From Alphaproteobacteria bacterium (GTDB lineage: Bacteria; Pseudomonadota; Alphaproteobacteria; Rs-D84), in assembly GCA_009784235.1 (NCBI GenBank), contig WRCC01000002.1:213346-277345 (forward strand): 64,000 bases of DNA, in the 5' to 3' direction. Position 1 is the first letter of the stretch. Each line of letters opens with the position of its first letter. The position numbers and the translations under genes are program-made. The notes under the pieces were generated by a model. It was not told where the DNA came from and searched no databases. It saw only the letters and a program-made list of their open reading frames with translations. Positions 24,617 to 32,678 of the stretch are shown piece by piece.

Positions 24617-27600
24617 ATGAATATGCTGCAAAAAATATTTGGCCAGATTGAAACCAAAGAACACTTTGATGCGTTGCAGATTAAAATTGCATCGCCCGAA
24701 GAAATTTCATCGTGGTCCATGGGCGAAGTAAAAAAGCCGGAAACGATTAATTATCATTCATTGAAACCGGAACCGGATGGATTATTCTGCCAGCAAATCT
24801 TTGGCCCGTCCAAAGATTACGAATGTGCGTGCGGAAAATATAAACGTATCAAATTCCGCGGCGTCGTTTGCGAACGGTGCAGCGTCGAAGTCGGTCCGTC
24901 ATCTGTCCGCCGTGAACGCATGGGTCATATTAAATTGGCCACGCCTGTATCGCATACATGGTTTCTGCGCGAAGGTAAAATTGCAACTTTGTTGAATAAC
25001 TTGCCGCAAAAAAAGCTGGAACAGGTTATCTATTATGACGCGTATATCGTTACCGAACCAGGCTTGACCGACCTGAAACTGTATGACGTCATCAGCGAAG
25101 ATGAATATCAGAAATCGTTGGAAGAATTTGGTCCGGACGCATTCCGCGTTGGTATTGGCGCCGACGGCGTTCGCGAAGTTGTTGCCGGATTAGATATGGG
25201 CGACGAACGCACACGTTTGCGCGCGGAATTGTCCGAAACAAAATCCGAAACAAAGCGCAAGGGTATTATCAAACATTTGAAACTGGTTGAATCTTTGCTG
25301 GATTCCAAAACGGAACCGGCATGGATGTTGCCGGATGTGTTGCCGGTTATTCCACCGGATATGCGTCCGTTGGTCACATTGGATGCCGGTCACGTTGCTG
25401 CGTCTGATTTGAATGATTTGTATCGCCGTGTGATTATCCGCAACAACCGTCTGAAAAAATTGATGGATTTGCATGCGCCGGAAATTATTATCCGCAATGA
25501 AAAAAGAATGTTGCAAGAAGCGGTCGATGCGTTATTCGACAATGGACACAAAGCGCGCCCGCTGGTTTCGCAAAATCGCAAACCGTTGAAATCATTGTCT
25601 GATTCTTTGATTGGAAAAACTGGTCGTTTCCGTATGAACATGTTGGGTAAACGCGTGGATTATTCCGGTCGTTCCGTTATCGTGTCGGGTCCGAATTTGA
25701 AACTGCACCAAGTTGGTTTGCCGAAAACCATGGCGTTGGAATTGTTCAAGCCGTTCGTGTTTTCACGCCTGCTGGCCGGCGATTATGCAAATACTTTGAA
25801 AACCGCGCGTAAAATGGTCGACGCGGGCGAAGACATCGTTTGGGAAATCTTGGAACAAGTTGTTCATCAGCATCCAGTGTTGCTGAACCGCGCGCCGACA
25901 TTGCACAGATTGTCCGTGCTGGCATTTGAACCGGTATTGATTGAAGGTAAAGCAATCCGTCTGCACCCATTGGTCTGTAAAGGATTCAATGCTGACTTTG
26001 ACGGTGACCAAATGGCGGTTCACGTTCCGATTTCATTAGAAGCACAATTGGAAGCACGCACATTAATGCTGGCATCCAATAACGTGTTGGCACCGGCATC
26101 GGGCGACCCGATGATTGTGCCGACCCAAGACATGATTTTGGGCGTGTATTATATCACTTTGATGGATGGCAAGCATGATGATAAATCGCCACGCTTTGCA
26201 AATATGGATGAAATCAAATTGGCATTGGAATCCGGTGCGATTACATTCCACACACCGATTATCGCACGTGTCGATGGTGTGCGCGTTGAAACCACCGCGG
26301 GTCGTATGATTTTGGGCGAATTCTTGCCGAAAAAGCCGGGTATGACTTTTTCATTGGTGAATCAGCCGATGGCAAAAAAGCAAATCGAACAATTGTTGGC
26401 CGCTTGTTATGAACATTGCGGTGACAAAGAAATGATTATGCTGGCCGATAATTTGAAAAATACCGGATTTGAACAAGCGGCAAAATCCGGAATATCAATC
26501 GGTATGGATGACATTGTGATTCCGGCGGAAAAACAGCAAATGATTGCGGATGCGGAAAAACAAGTCGCAGAAATCGATTCGCAGTATCAAAATGGTTTGA
26601 TATCGCACGGCGAACGTTACAATAAACTGATTGATATGTGGCAACGTGTTACGAATAAAATCGGTGACTTGTCATTCTCGGGCCTGCGTAAAACCGAAGG
26701 CGACAATTGGAATTCCATTATCATGATGGCGGATTCCGGCGCGCGTGGTTCAAAGACCCAGATTCAACAGCTGGCCGGTATGCGTGGCGTTATGATGAAA
26801 CCGGACAATTCCCTTATCGAAGTTCCGATTATATCGAACTTTAAAGAAGGCCTGACCATGGCGGAATACTTTACATCCACCCACGGTTCACGCAAAGGTC
26901 TGTCCGATACGGCGCTGAAAACGGCCGACGCTGGATATTTGACACGTCGCTTGGTTTCATTGGCACACAATACTTTGATTACAGAATCAGATTGCGGAAC
27001 ATTTGAATTTATATCGGCCACACCGGTATATAGCGGTTCGGCTTTGTCTGTATCATTGGGCAATGTTGCGCTGGGTCGTACGGTTGCCAAAGACGTCGTG
27101 AATCCAATTACTGGAAAATTGATTGTTGCTGCGGGCGATTTGGTTACCAAAGCCGCCGCCAAAGAAATCGACGGTGCTGGATTGCCAAGTATTGATATTC
27201 GCAGCGTGCTGACATGTCAATCCGACGGTCTGTGCGCGAAATGTTATGGTATGGACTTGTCACGCTCTGCATTGGTCCACGTTGGTGAAGCGGTCGGTGT
27301 TATCGCGGGCCAGTCGATTGGCGAAGCAGGCACCCAGCTGACACTTCGTACGTTCCACGTCGGTGGTATTGCGACCGGGGGTGCGTCCAGTCACTTTATC
27401 GAAACACCAGTTGATGGAAAAATTAAATTTGATGGTGTCACAACGATTAACAATTCGTCAGGTCGTGCAGTCGTTTTGTCCCGTAACGCGAAAATCAGCG
27501 TTCTGGATAAAAAGGGCGCGGAATTGTTCGTGGCGAAATTGCCGTACGCATCCATGCCACTGATAGCGGACGGCGCGGATGTTAAAAAGGGCGACAAGCT

Positions 27601-28729
27601 GGCTGAATCTGACCCATATTCAAACTTGATTATTGCGGAAAAAACCGGACGTGTTGCATTCCATGACTTGGTCGATAATTTATCATATTCCGAAGATATC
27701 GATGCGATGACCGGCATTACATCACGCAAAGTCCTGAACTGGAAAGCATCAACGAAGAAAGCATTGCAACCGCGTATATCTTTGACGAATGATGAAGGTC
27801 AAGTGATATCATTGGGCGGCAAAAAGAATGCTGAATATATCTTGCCGATGTATTCGATTCTGAACGTTGCGAATGGTGCGATGGTTAATGCGGGTGATGT
27901 CATCGCACGTATTCCGGTCGAAGCCAAACGTACAGCCGACATTACCGGCGGTCTGCCACGTGTTAACGAATTGCTGGAAGTGCGCCATCCGAAAAAACCG
28001 GCAATATTGGCCGAAACCGACGGCGAAATTGAAATCATTGATGAAGGCAAGGCAAAGATATTGCTGCGCATCATGCCGGATGACGGGTCCGCGCCGGTTG
28101 AATACGCGATTCCAAAGGGTGTCAGCTTGCTGGTCCGTACCGGCGACATGGTAAAAAAAGCCGAAATGTTGGTCGACGGGGACAAAGTTCCGGGCGATAT
28201 CTTGCGCATATTGGGCCGTAAAGCATTGGCACAATTTATGGTTGAACAGATTCAACAAGTATACCGCTTGCAAGGTGTGTCGATTAATAACAAGCACATG
28301 GAAATCTTGATTCGCGAAATGACGCGCCGCGTCGAAGTCACGAATCCGGGTGATACCGTGTTCCTGACGGGCCAAGTCATTGACCGCGTCGATTTCGAAG
28401 AAGAAAACGCGCGCGTAATGAAAGACGGCAGCCGTCCGGCCGAAGCATCGCAGGTGCTGGTGGGACTTACCCGTGCGTCTTTGACATCGCGTTCATTTAT
28501 ATCCAACGCGTCGTTCCAGCAGACGACCAAAGTCTTGGTTGATGCCGCAATTGCCGGTAACACGGATAAACTGATTGGTATCAATGAAAACCTGATGGTT
28601 GGTCGTTTGGTTCCGGTCGGTACCGGTGCATACGTACGTCGTGTTCGTGAAATTGCGATGGCCGAAGATGAAGCTGAACGCATTGCCCGCGAAAATGCCG
28701 GCGGCGAACAGCAAAAACTGTCGATTTAA
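24617..28729 (+). CDS. rpoC: DNA-directed RNA polymerase subunit beta'
   Basis: RpoC holds the catalytic magnesium of RNA polymerase. 1370 residues. N-terminal zinc site near residue 70 (CACGKYKRIKFRGVVCERC), catalytic NADFDGDQMAVH near 458-468, trigger-loop region with GEAGTQLTLRTFHVGG, and second zinc site near 867 (CQSDGLCAKC). AGGAG precedes the ATG. A strong terminator follows, so this ends the secE-to-rpoC cluster. Confidence 0.98.
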   Translation: MNMLQKIFGQIETKEHFDALQIKIASPEEISSWSMGEVKKPETINYHSLKPEPDGLFCQQIFGPSKDYECACGKYKRIKFRGVVCERCSVEVGPSSVRRERMGHIKLATPVSHTWFLREGKIATLLNNLPQKKLEQVIYYDAYIVTEPGLTDLKLYDVISEDEYQKSLEEFGPDAFRVGIGADGVREVVAGLDMGDERTRLRAELSETKSETKRKGIIKHLKLVESLLDSKTEPAWMLPDVLPVIPPDMRPLVTLDAGHVAASDLNDLYRRVIIRNNRLKKLMDLHAPEIIIRNEKRMLQEAVDALFDNGHKARPLVSQNRKPLKSLSDSLIGKTGRFRMNMLGKRVDYSGRSVIVSGPNLKLHQVGLPKTMALELFKPFVFSRLLAGDYANTLKTARKMVDAGEDIVWEILEQVVHQHPVLLNRAPTLHRLSVLAFEPVLIEGKAIRLHPLVCKGFNADFDGDQMAVHVPISLEAQLEARTLMLASNNVLAPASGDPMIVPTQDMILGVYYITLMDGKHDDKSPRFANMDEIKLALESGAITFHTPIIARVDGVRVETTAGRMILGEFLPKKPGMTFSLVNQPMAKKQIEQLLAACYEHCGDKEMIMLADNLKNTGFEQAAKSGISIGMDDIVIPAEKQQMIADAEKQVAEIDSQYQNGLISHGERYNKLIDMWQRVTNKIGDLSFSGLRKTEGDNWNSIIMMADSGARGSKTQIQQLAGMRGVMMKPDNSLIEVPIISNFKEGLTMAEYFTSTHGSRKGLSDTALKTADAGYLTRRLVSLAHNTLITESDCGTFEFISATPVYSGSALSVSLGNVALGRTVAKDVVNPITGKLIVAAGDLVTKAAAKEIDGAGLPSIDIRSVLTCQSDGLCAKCYGMDLSRSALVHVGEAVGVIAGQSIGEAGTQLTLRTFHVGGIATGGASSHFIETPVDGKIKFDGVTTINNSSGRAVVLSRNAKISVLDKKGAELFVAKLPYASMPLIADGADVKKGDKLAESDPYSNLIIAEKTGRVAFHDLVDNLSYSEDIDAMTGITSRKVLNWKASTKKALQPRISLTNDEGQVISLGGKKNAEYILPMYSILNVANGAMVNAGDVIARIPVEAKRTADITGGLPRVNELLEVRHPKKPAILAETDGEIEIIDEGKAKILLRIMPDDGSAPVEYAIPKGVSLLVRTGDMVKKAEMLVDGDKVPGDILRILGRKALAQFMVEQIQQVYRLQGVSINNKHMEILIREMTRRVEVTNPGDTVFLTGQVIDRVDFEEENARVMKDGSRPAEASQVLVGLTRASLTSRSFISNASFQQTTKVLVDAAIAGNTDKLIGINENLMVGRLVPVGTGAYVRRVREIAMAEDEAERIARENAGGEQQKLSI

Positions 28730-28752
28730 AAATAGTTCCACGCTAAAAATAT

Positions 28753-28790
28753 AACCCGCGAGCACAAAGGCTTTGCGGGTTGTTTTTATT
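28753..28790 (+). terminator. Terminator of rpoBC
   Basis: AACCCGC pairs with GCGGGTT across a 15-base loop, followed by GTTTTTATT. Confidence 0.7.
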
Positions 28791-28871
28791 ATGTCTGAAA
28801 TTTCTATGTCCGGTATATGTAGCGTGCAATGCCGCCCAATAAACTACAAAAACCACCATTATTTCCAACTA

Positions 28872-28889
28872 TGTCTACTATAGTAGACA
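28872..28889. repeat. Perfect 18-bp palindrome TGTCTACTATAGTAGACA
   Basis: Member of a GTC..GAC palindrome family also seen at 28950, 28981, 29641, 38594 and 60657. Confidence 0.75.
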
Positions 28890-28949
28890 CACACCGTCGT
28901 CATCTCGGCGAAGGCCGGAATCCATTGCGCCGCAGGCATTGTATAAAAT

Positions 28950-28967
28950 TGTCCACTTTAGTGGACA
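28950..28967. repeat. Palindrome TGTCCACTTTAGTGGACA
   Basis: Identical in all 18 bases to the copy at 29641-29658, which serves as a terminator stem. Confidence 0.75.
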
Positions 28968-28980
28968 CGCAATTTAAGAC

Positions 28981-29000
28981 TTGTCCTTTATAATGGACAA
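28981..29000. repeat. Palindrome TTGTCCTTTATAATGGACAA
   Basis: One mismatch pair from a perfect palindrome; same family, with a TATAAT word in its centre. Confidence 0.65.
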
Positions 29001-29300
29001 TCAGATATACTTAAACTACAAAAACACATAAGTTGGTAAGTTAGTGTTTTTATTATTTTTGCAGAAATAGCGTCTCAAATCCGCTAAATAGTATCGTATA
29101 TTCAATGCATTAAACCAAATTAAAAATAAAAAAACACGCCCAAAAAGGTTTTTTATAATGCCGTTTTTTGTAGTTTAAGGGCTATTACGGGGCAAAACGG
29201 GGCGGTATGGTAGGTAAAAACGGGTGTTGTCAGCATTTTTAGACACGCACGGGACATAAATTGCGGACATATCGTCGACATAAAATGAGTTATTATTTGC

Positions 29301-29329
29301 TTGACAAAATGTTATTGTGAGTGTGTTAT
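29301..29329 (+). promoter_or_regulatory. Putative promoter of the 80-residue gene
   Basis: TTGACA, 17-bp spacer, TGTTAT. Just downstream, TTATTAT faces AAATAATA as a possible operator or leader hairpin. Confidence 0.45.
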
Positions 29330-29360
29330 TATTCATAAATAATATAACAAGAGGGTAAAA

Positions 29361-29603
29361 ATGGGCAGAATTTTTCCTATTCGTCTCTACAGTATAACCA
29401 ATTGGACTTTTGTTCCAGATATGTTTTTAACAAATCATGGTGCATGGAAAAGAGATCATCCTTGTAATTGCAGCGCAGATTTTAATGAAAGTTTTTTTTC
29501 AGGTACCAATCGTTGTAAAACAGAGAGAGAAGACTGTAGGAAATTCCAACAATGGAAAGCAGAAGAGCCCAAATGGTGGTTTTCTCGTAAACGCTCGAAA
29601 TAG
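29361..29603 (+). CDS. Small orphan protein, 80 residues
   Basis: The ATG follows AGAGGG by seven bases, has a plausible promoter and is closed by a hairpin terminator, so this is probably a real gene. The protein is rich in aromatic and basic residues, has four Cys (a CNC pair near residue 35, then Cys near 52 and 59) and ends in a basic KWWFSRKRSK tail. No signal peptide. It might be a small metal-binding or nucleic-acid-binding protein, but I recognise no family. It stands alone among palindromes in an AT-rich region, which fits recent acquisition. Confidence 0.6.
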   Translation: MGRIFPIRLYSITNWTFVPDMFLTNHGAWKRDHPCNCSADFNESFFSGTNRCKTEREDCRKFQQWKAEEPKWWFSRKRSK

Positions 29604-29640
29604 TATCATTATTTTCTCAAAAGTTGGAGACTCATAAAAA

Positions 29641-29667
29641 TGTCCACTTTAGTGGACATTTTTTTAA
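29641..29667 (+). terminator. Palindrome-based terminator of the small gene
   Basis: TGTCCACTTTAGTGGACA followed by TTTTTTTAAT. An exact copy of the palindrome at 28950 with a T-run. Confidence 0.7.
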
Positions 29668-29861
29668 TAAATACTCTCGCGTATGTCCGCAGTGTGTCAG
29701 AATCCTGTGTCCCAAATATGTCTTTTTACAACGGCCGCGTATACAATTAAATACAATTTGGATTACAAAAAACGAGTTATGGTAATCTGATGAACATGGC
29801 GCATCACGCCCCGTGTCGCCCCATAACGGACGTATTTACCACAAACGTAAGGAACTATTAA
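29668..29861. other. Gene-free stretch
   Basis: No open frame of note except a 23-codon frame from ATG 29790. It ends in a clear terminator (29862-29887), which leaves room for a small RNA, but no family structure is recognised. Confidence 0.3.
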
Positions 29862-29887
29862 AAAATGCCCCTTTGGGGCATTTTATT
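29862..29887 (+). terminator. Terminator without an obvious upstream gene
   Basis: AAAATGCCCC-TTT-GGGGCATTTT followed by ATTATC. It lies 260 bases after the last upstream stop codon. Confidence 0.65.
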
Positions 29888-29891
29888 ATCT

Positions 29892-29920
29892 TTGACATGG
29901 GAATATTTCCCTGATATCGT
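29892..29920 (+). promoter_or_regulatory. Promoter with operator-like spacer, probably giving a leaderless message
   Basis: TTGACA, 17-bp spacer containing GGGAATATTTCCC (5-bp arms), TATCGT. Only nine bases separate the -10 from the ATG and no ribosome binding site is present. Confidence 0.5.
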
Positions 29921-29929
29921 CTTAACCAC

Positions 29930-30817
29930 ATGAATAACAAGACGATTCATTTTGTCCACTGTGTGCAGAATAATAATGCGGGTGACTTGGCGTGTTGTCC
30001 GTATCAATATTTTCCAGAATTTCGTAGATTTAAAACACGCATTCATCATATTGCGACAATCCAATGGTGGCATATTTCACCGGGTGATATTATCATAATC
30101 GGTGGTGGCGGATTATTGGAGCATTGCGCGAAATGGAACGCTGCGATATCGAAATGTCTGGATATTTGCGGTAATGTTTATGTTTGGGGCGCAGGGTTAA
30201 ATAGACACTTTGACATGCCCGAAGTCCGTGGCATTGATTACAACCGTTTCACGCGCATCGGCATTCGTGATTACAAGAATGATTACGGGTTGCCTTATCT
30301 GCCGTGCGTGTCTTGTATGCATCCATTGCTGGATGCGCAACGTGCATCCGGCCGCCCAGTTGGTATTATTGAGCATAAGAAGTTTCCAATCGTCACCGCC
30401 AAACATGCAAAGATAAATAATTTTGCGCCCATAAATAAAATTATGAAATTTATCGCGGAATCAGACACGATAGTTACGAATACTTATCATGTATGCTATT
30501 GGGCCGCGCTGATGAATAAACATGTAGTGCTGTGCGATAACTGGTCATCAAAATTCGCCGGCATGCGGTACAAGCCCGCGACCACATCGGCCAGCAAAGT
30601 GCCGGATTACAGCGGTGCGTTGGCCGAATGCCGCAAATTAAATATCGCATTTTATAACAAAGTTATGGACGATATATTGAACAAGCATAAAATGCAACCA
30701 TCAAAGTTTCGCGGATTTATGAAAAGCAATTTGATGTTGGCCATGCCGCGCGCGCTATCGCATTTAATTCCATTTCGCCGCGTACGATTGCGCGTGCGCC
30801 GAATGACATTTGCATAA
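29930..30817 (+). CDS. Polysaccharide pyruvyl transferase family protein
   Basis: This family moves pyruvate from phosphoenolpyruvate to sugars of surface polysaccharides, or acts in related sugar chemistry. 295 residues. Family features: N-terminal NNAGDLACCP, the Gly-rich GDIIIIGGGGLLE strand-loop (about 51-64), VYVWGAGLN, RIGIRDY, LPCVSCMHP and the C-terminal TNTYHVCYWAALMNKHVV, the His-containing motif of the family. The C-terminal 35 residues are basic. It has its own promoter and terminator and no glycan genes nearby, so the substrate is unknown. The start lacks a ribosome binding site. Confidence 0.75.
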   Translation: MNNKTIHFVHCVQNNNAGDLACCPYQYFPEFRRFKTRIHHIATIQWWHISPGDIIIIGGGGLLEHCAKWNAAISKCLDICGNVYVWGAGLNRHFDMPEVRGIDYNRFTRIGIRDYKNDYGLPYLPCVSCMHPLLDAQRASGRPVGIIEHKKFPIVTAKHAKINNFAPINKIMKFIAESDTIVTNTYHVCYWAALMNKHVVLCDNWSSKFAGMRYKPATTSASKVPDYSGALAECRKLNIAFYNKVMDDILNKHKMQPSKFRGFMKSNLMLAMPRALSHLIPFRRVRLRVRRMTFA

Positions 30818-30818
30818 T

Positions 30819-30849
30819 AAAAATCCGGCCAATTAATGGCCGGATTTTC
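30819..30849. terminator. Bidirectional terminator between convergent genes
   Basis: AAAATCCGGCC and GGCCGGATTTT pair around AATTAAT. Confidence 0.8.
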
Positions 30850-30883
30850 TCCCTTCCTTCCGTTTCCGGAAACTGTGGTCACA

Positions 30884-31216
30884 CTATGCCGCCATTGCGA
30901 CTTTGTCTGTATTTTCCATGCCGACATCCAGAATCTTTTTGGCTTCGGCAAATACCATTTCTTTGACGCGCAGCGCCAAATCAGTGGTATCCAAAGATTC
31001 TGCGGCAACGTCGAAATTATCACCGCGAATTTGTAATGATACAAATGCGCCGGTCAATGATGCACGCGGCAAATCTTCGATGGTGCGTGGCGCATTTCCT
31101 GCACCAATATGCAATTCATCGGCCAGCGATACAATTTGACGGTCGCCATTCACCCAAACGGTCGTGGAAAGAACTTTGTCCAATGCGACCATTATTTCTT
31201 TGATATTTTTTCCCAT
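30884..31216 (-). CDS. Small hypothetical protein, 110 residues
   Basis: The ATG follows AAGGAGAA by six bases, and a terminator follows the stop, so the gene is credible. The protein is acidic, has no signal peptide or membrane segment and no Cys. Two segments look structured: STTVWVNGDRQIVSLADEL and LALRVKEMVFAEAKKIL. I do not recognise it. It diverges from mraZ across a 299-base AT-rich gap that holds a separated pair GTATAGAC / GTCTATAC about 120 bases apart and otherwise nothing clear besides the mraZ promoter. Confidence 0.65.
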   Translation of the reverse strand: MGKNIKEIMVALDKVLSTTVWVNGDRQIVSLADELHIGAGNAPRTIEDLPRASLTGAFVSLQIRGDNFDVAAESLDTTDLALRVKEMVFAEAKKILDVGMENTDKVAMAA

Positions 31217-31478
31217 CCCGTTCTCCTTTGTTGTTGCTGATTTATAATTTTTTTGTATAGACTGCGTCCATACTAAACTAAATCATAAATCATAAATTCC
31301 CAATCATTTATTGTTGTTTTTCTGCTTATTTGGCGGATTTATGCGGCTTTTTCTGTATTTGCTGTTGTCTATACGCCAATGTTAGTAAAAAAACGAATCG
31401 CAGGTCAAGTGAAAAATAATTTCATTTAATTTTATTTATAAAAACCATAATGTACCATAATATGATTATAAATTGTCA

Positions 31479-31507
31479 TTGACAGTCATGCAAAATCTTG
31501 CTATCTA
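31479..31507 (+). promoter_or_regulatory. mraZ promoter, probably giving a leaderless message
   Basis: TTGACA, 17-bp spacer, TATCTA, ending eight bases before the mraZ ATG. No ribosome binding site. The repeated GTGGG boxes that MraZ binds upstream of mra operons in other bacteria are not visible. Confidence 0.55.
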
Positions 31508-31515
31508 TACAAATA

Positions 31516-31962
31516 ATGACTTTGTTTCTTTCAACTTTTGAAAATACGGTGGATGCCAAGGGTCGGATTTCAGTGCCGGCTGGCTTTCGCACCGCGGTTG
31601 CCACCGAACAATTCAGTGGTGTTGTTCTGTATCGTTCTTTTACAAATGGCTGTATAGAGGGATTATCAATGTCGCGTATGGAAAAAATGGCCGCGGCCAC
31701 AGACCAGATGGGCGTGTTCGATGCAGAATTGGACGATTTATCCGCGATGCTGTTTGCTGATGCACGACCGCTTTCATTCGATGTGACGGGCCGTGTTATT
31801 GTGCCTGCTGATTTGTTGAAACACGCTGGCATCACGTCAAAGGCGATATTCGTCGGCCGCGGAAATTCATTTCAAATCTGGGAACCGTCCGCATTCAAAT
31901 CGGCCCAGGATAAATCATTAAAAACATTACGTACATCGCGCCCGAATTTAAAGATAAATTAA
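31516..31962 (+). CDS. mraZ: Transcriptional regulator MraZ
   Basis: MraZ is an AbrB-like DNA-binding protein that usually represses its own division and cell-wall (dcw) operon. 148 residues, normal length. Two SpoVT/AbrB-type half-repeats: FLSTFENTVDAKGRISVPAGFR near the start and ARPLSFDVTGRVIVPADLLKHAGI (about 77-100), each with the DxxGR motif. The ATG at 31516 is preferred over a TTG at 31498. Normally rsmH and ftsL follow; here an outer-membrane PagL-like gene follows, so mraZ stands apart from the dcw cluster. Confidence 0.93.
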   Translation: MTLFLSTFENTVDAKGRISVPAGFRTAVATEQFSGVVLYRSFTNGCIEGLSMSRMEKMAAATDQMGVFDAELDDLSAMLFADARPLSFDVTGRVIVPADLLKHAGITSKAIFVGRGNSFQIWEPSAFKSAQDKSLKTLRTSRPNLKIN

Positions 31963-32013
31963 AACGTCGGCGTGACCATGCGTTCGCTTTTTATCCGTAC
32001 ATATTTTTCCCTA

Positions 32014-32042
32014 TTGATTTTTTCGACATTTTGTTATAGAAA
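32014..32042 (+). promoter_or_regulatory. Putative promoter of the PagL-like gene, leaderless type
   Basis: TTGATT, 17-bp spacer, TAGAAA, ending five bases before the ATG. No ribosome binding site. Confidence 0.4.
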
Positions 32043-32047
32043 TCATA

Positions 32048-32638
32048 ATGATGAGAAGATTTTTAATCACTTTGTCATTGTGTTGTTTTGCCGTCACATC
32101 CGTTTTGGCCGACGGTTGTTGCGAATGCGCCACCAAATCATACAACCCGTTTTTCGGTGACTTTCGTCACCAAGTTGCACTCAATATCGGTGCCGGTATC
32201 GACAGTGGCATAATCGTCCCATTGCCCGCGCGGTTTGTACCATTCGCAGAATTGCATGTACAATATTCTGTGCCATCGACTTTGTTCTATTTTCCATCGC
32301 GATTGTCTCTGAACGTTACCCAGACAATTGGATTTGGTCGTCGGTATGGATGGGACTGGGATGATTATTCGATTCCAATTATTTATTTAACCAAAGACGT
32401 TGCATTTGCACATGGACGTAATTGGTATGCGGGTATGGGTGCGGGCGGTGGTTTCCAAGTTGCTGAAAATGACCGTATTGGGTCGAAATTGGTATTTACT
32501 TTGAAGCTGTTCGCCGGATACAGAATTAATGAACGCGCGACCACAGAAATTTATGTAAAGCATTTTTCCAACGGCAATACTGCGCCCGAAAATAATTCTT
32601 ATGCTTTTTACGGTATGGGCATGACGTATAACTTTTAA
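32048..32638 (+). CDS. PagL-like outer-membrane lipid A deacylase family protein
   Basis: PagL removes the 3-O acyl chain of lipid A at the outer membrane. 196 residues. Signal peptide 1-22 (MMRRFLITLSLCCFAVTSVLA), a CCEC Cys cluster just after it, then alternating strands typical of an 8-strand barrel and a C-terminal Phe. The active-site-like segment YVKHFSNGNTAPENN resembles the PagL His-x-Ser-Asn motif; the position of the catalytic Glu is not clear, because the spacing to the nearby Glu differs from PagL. It could instead be another acyloxyacyl-hydrolase-like barrel. A terminator follows. Confidence 0.6.
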   Translation: MMRRFLITLSLCCFAVTSVLADGCCECATKSYNPFFGDFRHQVALNIGAGIDSGIIVPLPARFVPFAELHVQYSVPSTLFYFPSRLSLNVTQTIGFGRRYGWDWDDYSIPIIYLTKDVAFAHGRNWYAGMGAGGGFQVAENDRIGSKLVFTLKLFAGYRINERATTEIYVKHFSNGNTAPENNSYAFYGMGMTYNF

Positions 32639-32653
32639 ATGGTACATCCATTA

Positions 32654-32678
32654 AAAAATGCGGCAATGCCGCATTTTT
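32654..32678. terminator. Bidirectional terminator between convergent genes
   Basis: AAAAATGCGGC-AAT-GCCGCATTTTT. Confidence 0.8.

Larger units (their letters stand above)
28840..29178. repeat. Three copies of a TTAAACTACAAAAA motif
   Basis: Copies at 28840-28853 and 29011-29025 in the same direction and 29164-29178 reversed. They lie in a gene-free, AT-rich stretch (28791-29300) that also holds three GTC..GAC palindromes and a GTCATCTCGGCGAAGGCCGGAA repeat fragment. I see no open frame with a start signal there. Confidence 0.55.

Noticed and set aside
28840..29178. Phage or integrase attachment sites
   Set aside because: The three motif copies are suggestive, but no integrase or phage gene is in the window and no tRNA adjoins, so attachment sites cannot be claimed.
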